DNA of 64,000 nt from Sporolactobacillus sp. THM7-7. Its GTDB lineage: Bacteria > Bacillota > Bacilli > Bacillales > Sporolactobacillaceae. The first letter of the stretch is position 1; each line of letters opens with the position of its first letter. A program made the translations under genes and the position numbers. The DNA is taken from assembly GCF_004153225.1 (NCBI RefSeq), contig NZ_SEMB01000004.1:52653-116652 (forward strand), read 5' to 3'. Below the pieces are notes generated by a model. The model was given only the letters and a program-made list of their open reading frames with translations, was not told where the DNA came from and made no database searches. Of this stretch, positions 55,701 through 63,788 are shown in pieces.

Positions 55701-56270
55701 GCTTGCCGTATGGTCTAACTGGCGGTTCATCAAATAATCGGACCTGTGAATCACGGTCACGTGCATGGAACGCTGAAGCAGTCCTTTCGCTGCCTCTAAG
55801 CCAAGCAATCCCCCTCCGATAACGACTGCTTTTTTACAGGTTTGCGATGCGCTAATTAATTTTTGGCAATCGCTGATATCCCGGTAAGTGACCACTCCTT
55901 TTTTATCTGTTCCCGGTATTGGAAGGATAAACGGGCGGGAACCCGTTGCGACAATCAATTGATCGTATTTTTCCGTTAAACCTTCATCCGTAGAGACAGA
56001 CTGATTTTGCGTATCGATATAGGTTACCGGATGACCGGTATGTAATGTAATATGATTTTTCCGGTACCAATCCCAATGATTTAAAATAATCTCCTCTAAA
56101 TCCGCATTCCCTGATAATACCTGGGATAATTGAATACGATTGTAATTCGGATAGGTCTCAGCGCCGAAAATGGTAATCTGAAAGTTTTCTTTTGATAACT
56201 TTAAGATATGTTCGATACAGGCGACACCCGCCATCCCATTTCCAATTAACACTAGTTTTTTCTTATCCAA
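52716..56270 (-). CDS. nasC: Assimilatory nitrate reductase, NasB-NasC fusion
   Basis: 1184 residues in one chain. N-terminal ~400: FAD/NAD(P)H oxidoreductase (LIGNGMAGVACIEHIL, VVIGGGLLGLEAAKGL, NVYAVGECAEHRG). Then a BFD-type [2Fe-2S] site (LICECNRVMKGTIVQAI, CTNASRTCGSCQSL). Then the nitrate reductase: 4Fe-4S site CPFCGVQCKM...LCIKG, NGRFCMSAAS with the Cys that ligands Mo, GTNIAECQP, ITGQGNGQGGREHGQ, and a C-terminal MGD-binding fold. Bacillus subtilis encodes these as separate NasB and NasC. Electrons would flow NAD(P)H-FAD-FeS-Mo to nitrate within one protein. Start is TTG 56270, eight bases after TAGGAGTG; ORF codons upstream to 56351 lack an SD. Confidence 0.93.
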   Translation of the reverse strand: MDKKKLVLIGNGMAGVACIEHILKLSKENFQITIFGAETYPNYNRIQLSQVLSGNADLEEIILNHWDWYRKNHITLHTGHPVTYIDTQNQSVSTDEGLTEKYDQLIVATGSRPFILPIPGTDKKGVVTYRDISDCQKLISASQTCKKAVVIGGGLLGLEAAKGLLQRSMHVTVIHRSDYLMNRQLDHTASKLLEEKLRTQGINFLMNKETVEIYGEDRARGLRFKDGTGIEADLVVMAAGIRPNVKLARESGIDVHQGIVVNDFLESSRPNVYAVGECAEHRGRIYGLVAPAYEQGAVLAKHLCGVKTAPYTGSFLSTRLKVSGVNVFSAGVYMDRPDTKAMRTLDKSRGVYQKVLYRGDRVIGAVLFGDTGNGPRLAQMIRKGSHVSDVQSLLYQSQKNGLNHQTSSVQHMPDDTLICECNRVMKGTIVQAIRDQRLDSVEKVKKCTNASRTCGSCQSLIEALLKEVWGEKYKGADQETLFTGKKTVYDTQCPFCGVQCKMRLVEYRSGEQRRYKVVPVANPASEGRLCIKGRNAHQYALSKERITKPLLKVNHAFVPISWDQALQIIKERFTEIQKQDGYNALGVYGGGSLTNEDAYLLGKFARVALQTRYIDYNGRFCMSAASSAAQKSLGVDRGLTNGLADILDARCIILAGTNIAECQPTLIPYFTRAKQKGAFIIVIDPRETETARLADLHLKIKPGTDAALANGLLKVILDKGMADPEFIRGRTTGYEPLKQHLASVRISQVEAVTGIPVHQIEKAAFAYGKAKTGMIFTARGVEQQIDGYLTVRNFINLSLVTGKIGRPGCGYGAITGQGNGQGGREHGQKADQLPGFRFIDNPEHRSYIAKVWGINERDLPGKGVSAYEMMEKVHQKAITGLFIMGSNPVVSNPNANFVEEGLRKLKFLVVVDMFLSETGRMADLILPTSSYLEDEGTLTNLEGRVILREATKTPPEGVKHDWKILCEIAQRLGKERFFSFSSAEEIFNELRIASHGGKADYYGITYERLAASGGLYWPCPSLDQPGKARLFERTFATDDGKARILPVSSEHGKEKVTDEFPLYLTTGRILKQYLTGTQTRRSSALTADDTESFLEIHPLTAEKYHIEEGSLVKLESRRGSAVVRSRLSDQIREDTVFVPMHWGGRQNINKVTNQALDPYCKIPGFKICAVKIERVDGRFLNTMK

Positions 56271-56378
56271 CCTGTTCACTCCTATTAAAAAATAGACTCC
56301 CGTTGTGGTGGACTGCTTCATAAAACCAGGGTGGCCGTGTCTTTTGTTCATTTCATGTTAGAACCGGATATCTTTCTC

Positions 56379-57860
56379 CTATTCATATAATAATTCCAGC
56401 CAATCTGTAAAAATATCCGTAATCTTTCTAAACCGTTGTCTGCCGATTGTCACTAAATTCTTCTTGGCTTCTTCAAAATGGCCTTTTGCCATTAAACCAG
56501 CGTTAAGAGCCGTGACTTCGCAAAATAAAGCCCAGGCCTGTTTGAACGCTTCAAAATAGTACTGATCTTTTTCCGACAACGCGATCCCCTTGATTTCGGC
56601 TATCTTGTTCTGCAGAACTTTTTCATGTTCTTCTTTTTTCTTTCTCCAATAAGCGATGAGATCGGGTGTCGACGAATGAATCATTTTCACCATAATCCCT
56701 CGAATAGCCAGAACTTGTTCGTACACATTTCTGACTTTCCCGGTTATCGGACGGGACTGTTCCATAGATGGAATCTTAAACTGAGACACAATAGCCGAAA
56801 GCGTGATCATTTGCTGCTCTGTATCTTGTATGGCCCGATTCATCCTTTCGATGTTCGCTTGCTGTTCCTTGGTCGAGGCAAAGATTTCTTCACTGCCTGC
56901 AGACAGTTCTTCTATTGCCGAAGAGGAATGATTCAGAGATTCGTTCACGACCCTGGTGCTTCTCAGCATCTTTTTTCCTGCATCATCGATCCCTTCAATT
57001 TCTCCCCTAATCTTTACCACTTCTCGCTGAACACGGTCCAATGAGGTACTGGACAATAAAATACTTTTTACCCCTTGATTGACTAGATCAAGAACGATAG
57101 ACGCACGTTCGGATGAATCGGTCATTCTATTTTGTATGGTTGAAACGAGCGTCCTCATTTTCTCAGTCGCTTTTTTTGATTGAACGGCAAGTTTCCCCAC
57201 CTCATTTGCTATGACTAGAAATCCCTTTCCCTGTTCCCCAGATCTGGCCGCTTCAATACCGGTATTCAGAGAAAGTATTTTGATCTGAGCAGCGATCTGA
57301 GAGATTAAATCAATCATACTAGTCATTTCTTCAGATGCTTTGATCAAATGTTGTGCCGCTTCCTGACTGCTCTTGCTCTCCCTTTCGAGAAGATGCATTT
57401 TTTCAACAGACTGCTCAATATTTTGTTGGGCCTGATCAACGCGCGCTTTAACGGATTCAGTTGACTTTAAAATCTGATTATGTTTTCGTACAAGAGTCTC
57501 AGCGACATGATTCATGTCATTCATTTCCTCTGCTACTCTTACCGATTCATTTGTTGCTTGTTGAATGCCCTTTGAAAACTCATCCATCGTATCCGCAATT
57601 GTTTTTACTTCGTACATAATTTTTTGAGACGTTTTTGACAATGTAGTTATATGGTCATAAACGTCGGTCGTTGATTTTTTGACAAAAAAGATTAAATATT
57701 TCAGACTTGCAACTGTCTTCCGTATGATTCCATGGGATCGACTATTTTTCGGTGATGAATCCGGCAGCGCAGCACTTAAATCCCCTTCTGCCACTCTTTT
57801 CAACATTTGATCGACTGTCTCGTTCCATTTCCCTTTTCGCGCTAAAAAAAGTTTTTTCAT
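56379..57860 (-). CDS. Soluble methyl-accepting chemotaxis-type signalling protein in the nitrate locus
   Basis: 493 residues, mostly coiled coil. A HAMP-like start (KWNETVDQMLKRVAEGDLSA) leads to a MCP signalling domain whose tip reads GIEAARSGEQGKGFLVIANEVGKLA. A C-terminal helical domain (~375-493, AIRGIMVKMIHSSTPDLIAYWRKKKEEH onward) looks like a four-helix bundle; that is normally N-terminal in receptors. No signal peptide and no clear membrane helix, so it is cytoplasmic. It lies between the nitrate transporter and nitrate reductase genes, suggesting nitrate/nitrite or redox sensing. Ligand unknown. Confidence 0.85.
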   Translation of the reverse strand: MKKLFLARKGKWNETVDQMLKRVAEGDLSAALPDSSPKNSRSHGIIRKTVASLKYLIFFVKKSTTDVYDHITTLSKTSQKIMYEVKTIADTMDEFSKGIQQATNESVRVAEEMNDMNHVAETLVRKHNQILKSTESVKARVDQAQQNIEQSVEKMHLLERESKSSQEAAQHLIKASEEMTSMIDLISQIAAQIKILSLNTGIEAARSGEQGKGFLVIANEVGKLAVQSKKATEKMRTLVSTIQNRMTDSSERASIVLDLVNQGVKSILLSSTSLDRVQREVVKIRGEIEGIDDAGKKMLRSTRVVNESLNHSSSAIEELSAGSEEIFASTKEQQANIERMNRAIQDTEQQMITLSAIVSQFKIPSMEQSRPITGKVRNVYEQVLAIRGIMVKMIHSSTPDLIAYWRKKKEEHEKVLQNKIAEIKGIALSEKDQYYFEAFKQAWALFCEVTALNAGLMAKGHFEEAKKNLVTIGRQRFRKITDIFTDWLELLYE

Positions 57861-58070
57861 TATTGTTACCCCTGTTTTAGTCCTTAATCAAACAGATCCA
57901 TAGCTTTTAAAACGATCCAAGCCCATTTCTTACCTTTGAATAAAATATCCGAAAAAGTCGGGACATACCGATCCCGACCTTAAGAAACAAATTATGGGTC
58001 AAAATATGAACATATTTATTGATTCGCATGAAAAACAGAAGAACTCAAATTATTTTTAAAGGACCTCCGA

Positions 58071-59282
58071 TCAGGCTTGGGCATCGATCGTTTGGCTGTT
58101 TTTTAGCCAGGTCTTTCTCCAGGAGTGAACGGCCAGAAGCAAAACAGCCAGGGCCACGAGCCCACTAACGGCAAAACAGATGAAACCTGTGGCATATGTA
58201 CCGGTCGTCTGTTTCATAATTCCAAGCAACGTCGGTACAAAGAATCCGCCGATACCCCCTGCCGCTCCGACGATTCCGGTAATCGTTCCGATCTCTTTCC
58301 GGAAGCGCTGCGGCACAACCTGGAAGACGGCGCCGTTACCCATTCCAAGACAAATCATAACGGCAATCAATAGGGCCATCATTGCGAGATAGGAAGGAAG
58401 AAAACTGACACCAAACATAGATAAGGCTAATCCGGCAAAAAGAAATTTAAGCAATCTCGTTCCGCCCAAGCGATCGGCAATAAATCCGCCGATCGGCCGG
58501 AAAACACTGCCGACCAGTACGCAAATCGTCACAGAATCACCGGCGCTGACTTTCGGCAAGCCATACTGTTGAACAAAGAACGCGCTTAAGAAGCTCGCAA
58601 GCCCGACATATCCTCCGAAAGTAACCGAATAAAGAATGCAAAACACCCATGTGTCCTTAAATTTAAAGAGTTCAAGATAATCTTTTATCGGCTTGGGTTC
58701 AGGTTGAGAGGGGGCGTCCTTCGCCATGAAAATGTAAGAAATAAAGACGAGAAGCAGCGGAATCAGTGCAAATCCGAGAACACTGTGCCATCCGAACGTT
58801 TCGGCAAGGCGGGGGGCAAATAGCGTAGCCAGAACGGTCCCGCTGTTTCCAGCACCGGCGATTCCCATGACTAATCCTTGTAACTGCGGGGGATACCAGC
58901 GGCTGGCGAGCGGTAGAGAAACCGTAAAACTACCTCCCGCTACGCCTAATAAAATACCGATACATACGAGTTCTCCAAAGTTTTTTCCAAATAACCATCC
59001 CCAAAGGAGAGGGAGCATCGTGATTAACATACCGCCAATAGCTGTTTTTCTCGGACCAACGAGATCACATAACAGGCCCATCGCAATCCGGAAAATCGAG
59101 CCGCCCAAAGCGGGAAGAGCGACAATCAAACCCATTTGGGCCGGCGATAATCCGAAATCCTGAACAATAAAGGCGCCAAGTGCACCCAAAATAACCCAAA
59201 CCATAAAACTGACATCAAAATATAAAAATGAAGCAATGAGTGATGGTAAATGACCTTTCGTTTTTAAATCGGCTAGCTTCAT
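58071..59282 (-). CDS. nasA: Nitrate/nitrite transporter, NarK/NasA family
   Basis: 403 residues, twelve helices, MFS nitrate/nitrite porter. Nitrate signatures [21 protein letters not shown] in helix 5 and [16 protein letters not shown] in helix 11; [20 protein letters not shown] in helix 7. ATG 59282 with GGGGGTAAGTT. A possible promoter (TTGACG, 17 bases, TAAAAA) is about 70-100 bases upstream. Imports nitrate for NasBC. Could export nitrite too; the assimilatory role follows from the neighbours. Confidence 0.93.
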   Translation of the reverse strand: MKLADLKTKGHLPSLIASFLYFDVSFMVWVILGALGAFIVQDFGLSPAQMGLIVALPALGGSIFRIAMGLLCDLVGPRKTAIGGMLITMLPLLWGWLFGKNFGELVCIGILLGVAGGSFTVSLPLASRWYPPQLQGLVMGIAGAGNSGTVLATLFAPRLAETFGWHSVLGFALIPLLLVFISYIFMAKDAPSQPEPKPIKDYLELFKFKDTWVFCILYSVTFGGYVGLASFLSAFFVQQYGLPKVSAGDSVTICVLVGSVFRPIGGFIADRLGGTRLLKFLFAGLALSMFGVSFLPSYLAMMALLIAVMICLGMGNGAVFQVVPQRFRKEIGTITGIVGAAGGIGGFFVPTLLGIMKQTTGTYATGFICFAVSGLVALAVLLLAVHSWRKTWLKNSQTIDAQA

Positions 59283-59407
59283 AACTTACCCCCAACTTTC
59301 TTAAATTATATAATTTTGCAACTTTTTATGATAGAAAAAAGAAGGCGTCAACAGCTGTTTGGGTCAGTTCAACCGTCCTTGGGGCAGCACAAATATTAGT
59401 GATTACT

Positions 59408-60181
59408 TCAGAACACCTCCTCTGCTTTTTTCAATGGCATAAGGCTTTCATACCATTTCAATTTGCTTCTCAGTCTCACCACTTCCCCAACAATAATCAT
59501 CGTCGGGTTTTGAATATGATGTTTTTCCGCTTCCTGGGCAACGTTTTGGAGAATGGTCGTTACGGTGCGCTGTTTTTCCGTCGCCGCCCATTCAATCAGC
59601 GCGACAGGGGTTAACGGATCACGTCCGTGAACGATCAGTTCGGCTGCGATATGGGGCAAACGGCTGACACCCATGTATATAGCCAGCGTATCGGCGCCGG
59701 TTGCCAGTTTCCCCCAATCGACCGTTTCCCGTTCTCCCGATTTCGGATGCCCGGTCACAAACACGATTGAAGTCGCGTACTGACGGTGAGTGACCGGGAT
59801 ACCGGCGTATGCAGGGGCGGCCACGCCTGCTGTAATACCGGGGACAATCTCAAAAGAAACTCTGTTTTTAGCCAGATACTCGGCTTCTTCACCTCCTCTG
59901 CCAAATATAAATGGATCACCCCCCTTCAGCCGGACAACGATTGGCTTCTCTTTTGCAAAAGTGACAAGCAAATGGTTAATCGTCTCTTGTTTTAAAGGAT
60001 GCGCATGCGGAATCTTTCCACAATAGTAAAGTTCAACTGAAGGCTTGCCTTCGTTCAGTAATTCTTTATTGACGAGCCGATCATACAGAATCACATCTGC
60101 CGATCGGATTAGCCGAAGTCCCTTCACGGTCATAAGATTCGGATCGCCGGGCCCTGCTCCAACGAGGTAGACCTTTCCCAT
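59408..60181 (-). CDS. nasF: Uroporphyrinogen-III C-methyltransferase (siroheme synthesis)
   Basis: 257-residue SUMT enzyme, methylating uroporphyrinogen III to precorrin-2 for the siroheme of nitrite reductase. VYLVGAGPGDPNLMTVKG, PIVVRLKGGDPFIFGRGGEEAEYL, PGITAGVAAPAYAGIPVTHR and YMGVSRLPHI are family motifs. Of three in-frame ATGs, 60181 has the best SD spacing (GAGG nine bases away). Dehydrogenase/ferrochelatase functions are not in the window. Same role as NasF in Bacillus subtilis. Confidence 0.95.
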   Translation of the reverse strand: MGKVYLVGAGPGDPNLMTVKGLRLIRSADVILYDRLVNKELLNEGKPSVELYYCGKIPHAHPLKQETINHLLVTFAKEKPIVVRLKGGDPFIFGRGGEEAEYLAKNRVSFEIVPGITAGVAAPAYAGIPVTHRQYATSIVFVTGHPKSGERETVDWGKLATGADTLAIYMGVSRLPHIAAELIVHGRDPLTPVALIEWAATEKQRTVTTILQNVAQEAEKHHIQNPTMIIVGEVVRLRSKLKWYESLMPLKKAEEVF

Positions 60182-60279
60182 TTTTCTCATCCTCATATTT
60201 TCATAGTCTAGATTAAGTGATTAATAGACGTTTAAATGACTCAGTGAGTAATAACTATATGAAACAAAAAAAGGTCAAG

Positions 60280-60615
60280 CTATTCATTGGTTATATCGTC
60301 AACCGTGATATAAACATTATCATTTTTTATTTCTACAGGAAATGTCTCAACACAGCCCTCGTCTGGTGCCTGCACGACTCCATCCGGAATGCTTATTTTC
60401 CAGTTATGCATCGGGCAAAAAACATACTCCCCGCTGATCATACCCTCGGCTAGTACCCCTCCCCGATGGGGACAGCGATTTCTCAGTGCATAGACCTTCC
60501 CATTAGAGAGCCTGAATAAAGCAATGTTCACTTCCCCAATCATGACTGTCTTACCGAGGTTTTCAGGCAGCTCACTAAGCTTTGCTGCAAAAATGCTTGT
60601 CTTCGTTTTTCCCAA
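60280..60615 (-). CDS. nirD: Nitrite reductase [NAD(P)H] small subunit
   Basis: 111-residue Rieske-type protein: CPHRGGVLAEG and CPMHNWKISIPDG give the C-x-H / C-x2-H ligands. TTG start 60615, nine bases after GGGGAGG. Sits 19 bases after nirB; equivalent to NasE. Confidence 0.95.
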   Translation of the reverse strand: MGKTKTSIFAAKLSELPENLGKTVMIGEVNIALFRLSNGKVYALRNRCPHRGGVLAEGMISGEYVFCPMHNWKISIPDGVVQAPDEGCVETFPVEIKNDNVYITVDDITNE

Positions 60616-60634
60616 TCCTAGCGGCCTCCCCGTT

Positions 60635-63049
60635 TTATTTTGTGTCAGCTCCGACTTTTACTTTCCGATAAAGCTCTTCCTGTGTTTTCTTGTCATGAAG
60701 GACTTCATGCCACGGATCTTTAATAACGGACAGTGCTTCATCCATGCGTTGATTGAATTGATCCCGGTTTTCTTTCTTTGCCAGTACTTCGCGGACATGT
60801 TTGATTCCCACTCGTTCGACCCACGCCGAAGTTCTTTCCAAATATTTAGCATTTTCCCGGTAATATTGGAGAAAGGCGCCGGCATACTCGAGTACTTCCC
60901 CGCTTTCCTTGACTTTGCATAAAAGATCGGCTTTTCTTAGCTTCGTTCCTCCATTTCCTCCAACATAAATTTCCCATCCGCCTTGCACGCCGATCACGCC
61001 AATATCTTTCACTCTCGTTTCGACACAGCTGCGCGGACAGGCGGATACACCCATTTTCACTTTATGCGGCGTATACAGTCCTTCAAATTTTTTCTCCAAT
61101 TGAATGCCCATACCAATCGCATCCTGTGTTCCGAAGCGGCAGAATTCTTTTCCGACACATGTTTTAACTGTCCGTACGGATTTTGCATAGGCAAAGCCGG
61201 AACGCATGTCGAGATCCTTCCAGATCTCAGGAAGGGTTTCCTTATCGACCCCGAGCAAGTCAATACGCTGCCCGCCTGTCAGCTTAATCATTGGTACATG
61301 ATACTTATCAGCGACATCGGCAATCTTTCGAAGCTCATCCGAACTCGTGACACCGCCGTACATTCTTGGTACGACAGAATAAGTGCCGTTGATTTGAATA
61401 TTCGCGTGCATCCGTTCATTAACAAATCTGGATTCCCGATCATCTTGAAAGCGGATGGGATTCACCATATTCAAGTAATAGTTCAATGCCGGGCGGCACT
61501 TGGAGCACCCGTTCTTATTTTTCCAGTCAAGAGCGTTCATCACTTCCCGGACACTTGTCAAGCCCTGATCCCGAATAGCTGAGACCACTTCATCACGGGT
61601 CAGCGTCGTGCATGAACAGATTGGTTCTTCTCTTTTAGAACTATCAAACTTATCACCAATCGTGTGCTTCAATAATTCTGCGACAAGCGACCGACACGTA
61701 CCGCATGATCGGGACGCATTGGTACAGGCCCTTACCTGTGCCACCGTCGTTAACCCTTTCTCTTTAATCGCCTGGACAATTGTCTCTTTCGTCACACCAT
61801 TGCAGCCGCACACAATCTCGTCATCCGGCATAGCGGCCACTAGATCCGTTTCGGACTCAGCAGCTTGTTCTGCCCTCATATATTCCTCAACACTGGCCTG
61901 TTTGCCGATTAAGCCGGACAGATGGTTTCCTTCGTGCGTATCTCCAAATAAAATGGCTCCCCTTATTTTCCCATCTTCAACGAGAATATTTCTATAGGTC
62001 ATGCTCCAGCCGTCGTACGCTTTAATCGTTTTCGTTGTCTCTTTCTCTGTAATCTGTCCCGCCGAAAAAACGTCTACACCCGACACTTTGAGCTTCGCCG
62101 AAACGATCGAACCGGTATAGCCTTCCGACTGTTCCCCGCAAATATGTTTTGCCAGAACCTTACCCTGCTGATAGAGCGGAGCAACCAGACCATAGGTTTT
62201 CTCCCGATGTTCAGCACATTCGCCCACCGCATAGATGTCCGGAACATCAGTCTCCATATAATCATTGACAATAATTCCTCGATGCGTTGGTATACCGCTT
62301 TGTTCCGCCAGTTTTTTATTCGCCCGAATCCCGACAGCCATGACGACAAAGTCCGCCTTCACTTCTTCGCCATCATCAAATTTCAAACCATCCGCATATT
62401 CATCCCCGGTGATCGCGACGGTTCGTTTGTTTAGGAGAAAAGCCATGCCCTGCTTTTCCAGCTGAAGCTGCAATAAATGCGCAGCGGTCGCATCCAATTG
62501 GCGGTTCATCAAATGCGCACTAATGTGAACAACCTTAACATCCAGTCCCAGATTCAGAAGTCCTCGTGCCGATTCAAGTCCAAGTAATCCGCCGCCGATA
62601 ACGACTGCGCGCTTAGTTTTTTTTGAATAGTCTATTATTTTTTGACAATCACTGATATTACGGAACGTGATAACTCCTTTCTTCTTGACACCGGGCAGCG
62701 GGAGAACAAGTGGATTCGATCCCGTCGCAATGATCAACTTGTCGTATGGGGCCACCCTTTCTTTATCCGTTTTTACCAAATGCTTTTCTTTGTCAATCTT
62801 TAGGACCGTTTCACCGGGATACAGGCGGATATGATTCTCTTCATACCATGACCAGCTGTTCAGGGTGATATCCTCAATGGAAGTATCGCCTTGTAATACT
62901 TTAGACAGCTGAATCCGGTTGTAATTGGGATAGGGTTCGCTGCCGAAAACAGTTACATCAAAGCGATCGGGGTCGATCTTTAATATTTCTTCCAGGCAGC
63001 GGATCCCAGCCATTCCATTACCGATCAGAACCAATTTTTGCTTTGGCAT
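60635..63049 (-). CDS. nirB: Nitrite reductase [NAD(P)H] large subunit
   Basis: 804 residues reducing nitrite to ammonium. FAD/NAD domains (VLIGNGMAGIRCLEEIL, AVVIGGGLLGLESARGL, DIYAVGECAEHREK). BFD [2Fe-2S] site (IVCGCNGVTKETIVQAI, CTNASRSCGTCRSL) and a second one (CSCTTLTRDEVVSAI, NGCSKCRP). Sulfite/nitrite-reductase half with 4Fe-4S-siroheme cysteines in CVGKEFCRFGTQDA and ACPRSCVE. ATG 63049 after CGGAGGGATTTT. First gene of the nitrate island, behind a promoter overlapped by a perfect palindrome. Its N-terminal half is closely similar to that of the NasBC fusion. Equivalent to NasD. Confidence 0.97.
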   Translation of the reverse strand: MPKQKLVLIGNGMAGIRCLEEILKIDPDRFDVTVFGSEPYPNYNRIQLSKVLQGDTSIEDITLNSWSWYEENHIRLYPGETVLKIDKEKHLVKTDKERVAPYDKLIIATGSNPLVLPLPGVKKKGVITFRNISDCQKIIDYSKKTKRAVVIGGGLLGLESARGLLNLGLDVKVVHISAHLMNRQLDATAAHLLQLQLEKQGMAFLLNKRTVAITGDEYADGLKFDDGEEVKADFVVMAVGIRANKKLAEQSGIPTHRGIIVNDYMETDVPDIYAVGECAEHREKTYGLVAPLYQQGKVLAKHICGEQSEGYTGSIVSAKLKVSGVDVFSAGQITEKETTKTIKAYDGWSMTYRNILVEDGKIRGAILFGDTHEGNHLSGLIGKQASVEEYMRAEQAAESETDLVAAMPDDEIVCGCNGVTKETIVQAIKEKGLTTVAQVRACTNASRSCGTCRSLVAELLKHTIGDKFDSSKREEPICSCTTLTRDEVVSAIRDQGLTSVREVMNALDWKNKNGCSKCRPALNYYLNMVNPIRFQDDRESRFVNERMHANIQINGTYSVVPRMYGGVTSSDELRKIADVADKYHVPMIKLTGGQRIDLLGVDKETLPEIWKDLDMRSGFAYAKSVRTVKTCVGKEFCRFGTQDAIGMGIQLEKKFEGLYTPHKVKMGVSACPRSCVETRVKDIGVIGVQGGWEIYVGGNGGTKLRKADLLCKVKESGEVLEYAGAFLQYYRENAKYLERTSAWVERVGIKHVREVLAKKENRDQFNQRMDEALSVIKDPWHEVLHDKKTQEELYRKVKVGADTK

Positions 63050-63097
63050 AAAATCCCTCCGAAATAAAACAGATTGTTACAAATCGTTGAACCATTT

Positions 63098-63122
63098 AAA
63101 CATGTATAAATTATACATGTTT
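63098..63122. promoter_or_regulatory. Probable NsrR operator
   Basis: Perfect 25-base palindrome: AAACATGTATAA, central A, TTATACATGTTT. It covers the -10 of the nirB promoter. NsrR sites in bacilli are ATGTAT/ATACAT-type inverted repeats, and nsrR is the next gene. Confidence 0.75.
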
Positions 63123-63137
63123 TGTTTATAAATTCAA
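63110..63137 (-). promoter_or_regulatory. Promoter of the nirB operon
   Basis: Minus strand TTGAAT (63137-63132), 16-base spacer, TATAAT (63115-63110), inside the palindrome's right arm. Start site about 55 bases before the nirB ATG. Confidence 0.7.
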
Positions 63138-63289
63138 CCCTTATTGTCAGGAAACATAACATTTATTATTCCAACTTCTTTCCCGGGAAATAAAACCGCG
63201 GATTGTCCTATCTGTGGCTTTTCACCTGCTATTCGTTTTTCTTTCTATAGTTTTGTGTTAAAATGATGTGGATAGAAAGGCGGAAAATC

Positions 63290-63727
63290 ATGCGATTAAC
63301 TCGATACACGGATTACTCATTACGTGTCCTTCTTTTTCTTGCAGCGAGAGATCCATCTGAAAAAACGAACATACAGGAAATCGCGGATGCTTACTCCATC
63401 TCAAAGAATCACTTAATGAAAATCATTCATACATTGGGTAAACTTGGTTACATCGAGACCATTCGCGGACGTAATGGAGGAATACGGTTAGCCAAAGATC
63501 CTCGAGATATCGTCATCGGACAGGTTGTTCGCAAAATGGAAGACGACTTTTACCTGGTCGAATGCTTTTCCCCTGACGGCAACAATTGTGTTGTTTCCCC
63601 ATCATGTGGTTTAAAACGGGCGCTTGGTCAGGCCCTGCACGCTTTTCTTTCAGTTCTTGATCAATATCGTCTCAGCGATTTTCTGACCCAAAAAAACGAC
63701 CTTTCCAAACTCCTGAACATAGAATAA
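63290..63727 (+). CDS. nsrR: Nitric-oxide-sensing repressor NsrR (Rrf2 family)
   Basis: 145 residues. Winged helix MRLTRYTDYSLRVLLFLA, IQEIADAYSISKNHLMKIIH and GRNGGIRLAKDP. Cysteines at 92, 100 and 106 (VECFSPDGNNCVVSPSCGLK), the same positions that hold the [4Fe-4S] cluster in Bacillus subtilis NsrR. NO destroys the cluster and relieves repression. ATG 63290 with AGGCGG; frame upstream to 63263 has no SD. Divergent from nirB, over a shared 240-base control region with the palindrome. Confidence 0.95.
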   Translation: MRLTRYTDYSLRVLLFLAARDPSEKTNIQEIADAYSISKNHLMKIIHTLGKLGYIETIRGRNGGIRLAKDPRDIVIGQVVRKMEDDFYLVECFSPDGNNCVVSPSCGLKRALGQALHAFLSVLDQYRLSDFLTQKNDLSKLLNIE

Positions 63728-63756
63728 CCGACCACTCTGGTCTGTATTTTGAGAAA

Positions 63757-63788
63757 GTATGCCTCATAAAAGAGGCATATTTTTTCTT
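63757..63788 (+). terminator. nsrR terminator
   Basis: Stem ATGCCTC / GAGGCAT, loop ATAAAA, then ATTTTTTCTT. Beyond it, up to 64000, no gene is seen. Confidence 0.87.
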
